Of a stretch of DNA of 5,976 bases, positions 5,804 to 5,976 are shown one piece after another (position 1 is the stretch's first letter; each line of letters opens with the position of its first letter). The stretch comes from an uncultured delta proteobacterium (GTDB lineage Bacteria; Myxococcota_A; Polyangia; Polyangiales; Ga0077539). The stretch spans positions 1 through 5,976 of the forward strand of contig CAIOSS010001315.1 in the NCBI GenBank assembly GCA_903860995.1, in the 5' to 3' direction. Position numbers and translations under genes: made by a program. Under the pieces are notes generated by a model. That model had not been told where the DNA came from. It saw only the letters and a program-made list of their open reading frames with translations, and did not search any database.

Positions 5804-5976
5804 CTAGGCGAGCGGGCCGACCGCGGCGAGGAGCGAGCCGTCGGCCAGGGCGGCGTCGGCGAGGCGGAAGTCGGGCGCGAGCGCGCGGTCGGCGACGAGG
5901 GTGGGGACGAGCGCGCGCAGGTGCGCGTGGGCCGCGGCTACGCCCCGACCGGCCTTGAGGGGCAGGCGCGAGTCGA
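5804..5976 (-). CDS. C-terminal end of a histidine/aromatic amino acid ammonia-lyase family protein, cut by window edge
   Basis: The last 56 codons of a gene that enters from the right edge and ends with TAG at 5806-5804. The peptide starts DSRLPLKAGRGVAAAH, continues LRALVPTLVADRALAPDF and ends with DGSLLAAVGPLA. This matches the usual C-terminus of HutH-type lyases: D/L-x-R-x-PL, a helix ending LRxxVP, then DRxLAPD and a final helix with DGSLL (family knowledge, matched by eye). These enzymes use a self-formed MIO group from an Ala-Ser-Gly triad to remove ammonia from histidine, phenylalanine or tyrosine. The triad and the substrate-selecting residues lie outside the window, so histidine versus aromatic substrate, or activity at all, cannot be decided; I therefore give no symbol. 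The transporter gene follows after 3 nt. Confidence 0.72.
   Translation of the reverse strand, partial: DSRLPLKAGRGVAAAHAHLRALVPTLVADRALAPDFRLADAALADGSLLAAVGPLA

Noticed and set aside
1..5976. tRNA, rRNA, CRISPR array, insertion sequence, toxin-antitoxin pair or defence genes.
   Set aside because: No cloverleaf, regularly spaced repeats, terminal inverted repeats, transposase motifs or such small gene pairs were seen on either strand.

Overview
The window is very G+C rich DNA with strong G/C preference at third codon positions. It carries seven protein genes that I can support; five are complete and the two at the edges are cut. Several features suggest a myxobacterium or close relative (Myxococcota/Polyangia): an outer-membrane lipoprotein built from two AgmX/PglI-C-terminal-like domains, a DUF4388 (PATAN-like) domain fused to a J domain, the atpZ-atpI-atpB order at the head of an ATP synthase F0 cluster, and few clear Shine-Dalgarno sites. 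This placement is inference from domain content, not from a marker gene.

Layout, left to right. Positions 1-1236 (minus strand) hold the head of an F0 ATP synthase operon read right to left: atpZ (77 aa), atpI (153 aa) and the first 175 codons of atpB, which leaves the window at base 1. The last two genes overlap by one base (TGATG) and atpB has a good AAGGA site. Positions 1237-1356 are a short gap with a plausible sigma70-type promoter for the atp genes and a GC-only hairpin just after uvrC. Positions 1357-3237 (minus) hold a full-length uvrC (626 aa) with all recognisable catalytic and cysteine positions kept. Positions 3238-3330 are a 93-bp divergent intergenic region with four CCGCGG palindromes. 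Positions 3331-4299 (plus) encode the lipoprotein, the only gene on the plus strand.

Positions 4308-5976 (minus) are three genes read right to left: the last 56 codons of an aromatic amino acid/histidine ammonia-lyase family gene (5804-5976), a TSUP/YfcA-like membrane transporter 3 nt downstream, and after 53 bp the DUF4388-J domain gene, which converges on the lipoprotein gene with only 8 bp between the stops.

The genes fall into three functional blocks: energy conversion (atp), DNA repair (uvrC), and a lyase-transporter-regulatory group. I see no mobile element, CRISPR array, tRNA, rRNA or defence system, and nothing that justifies calling a new biological system. The accessory-looking parts most worth a second look are the two-domain lipoprotein and the DUF4388-J fusion.
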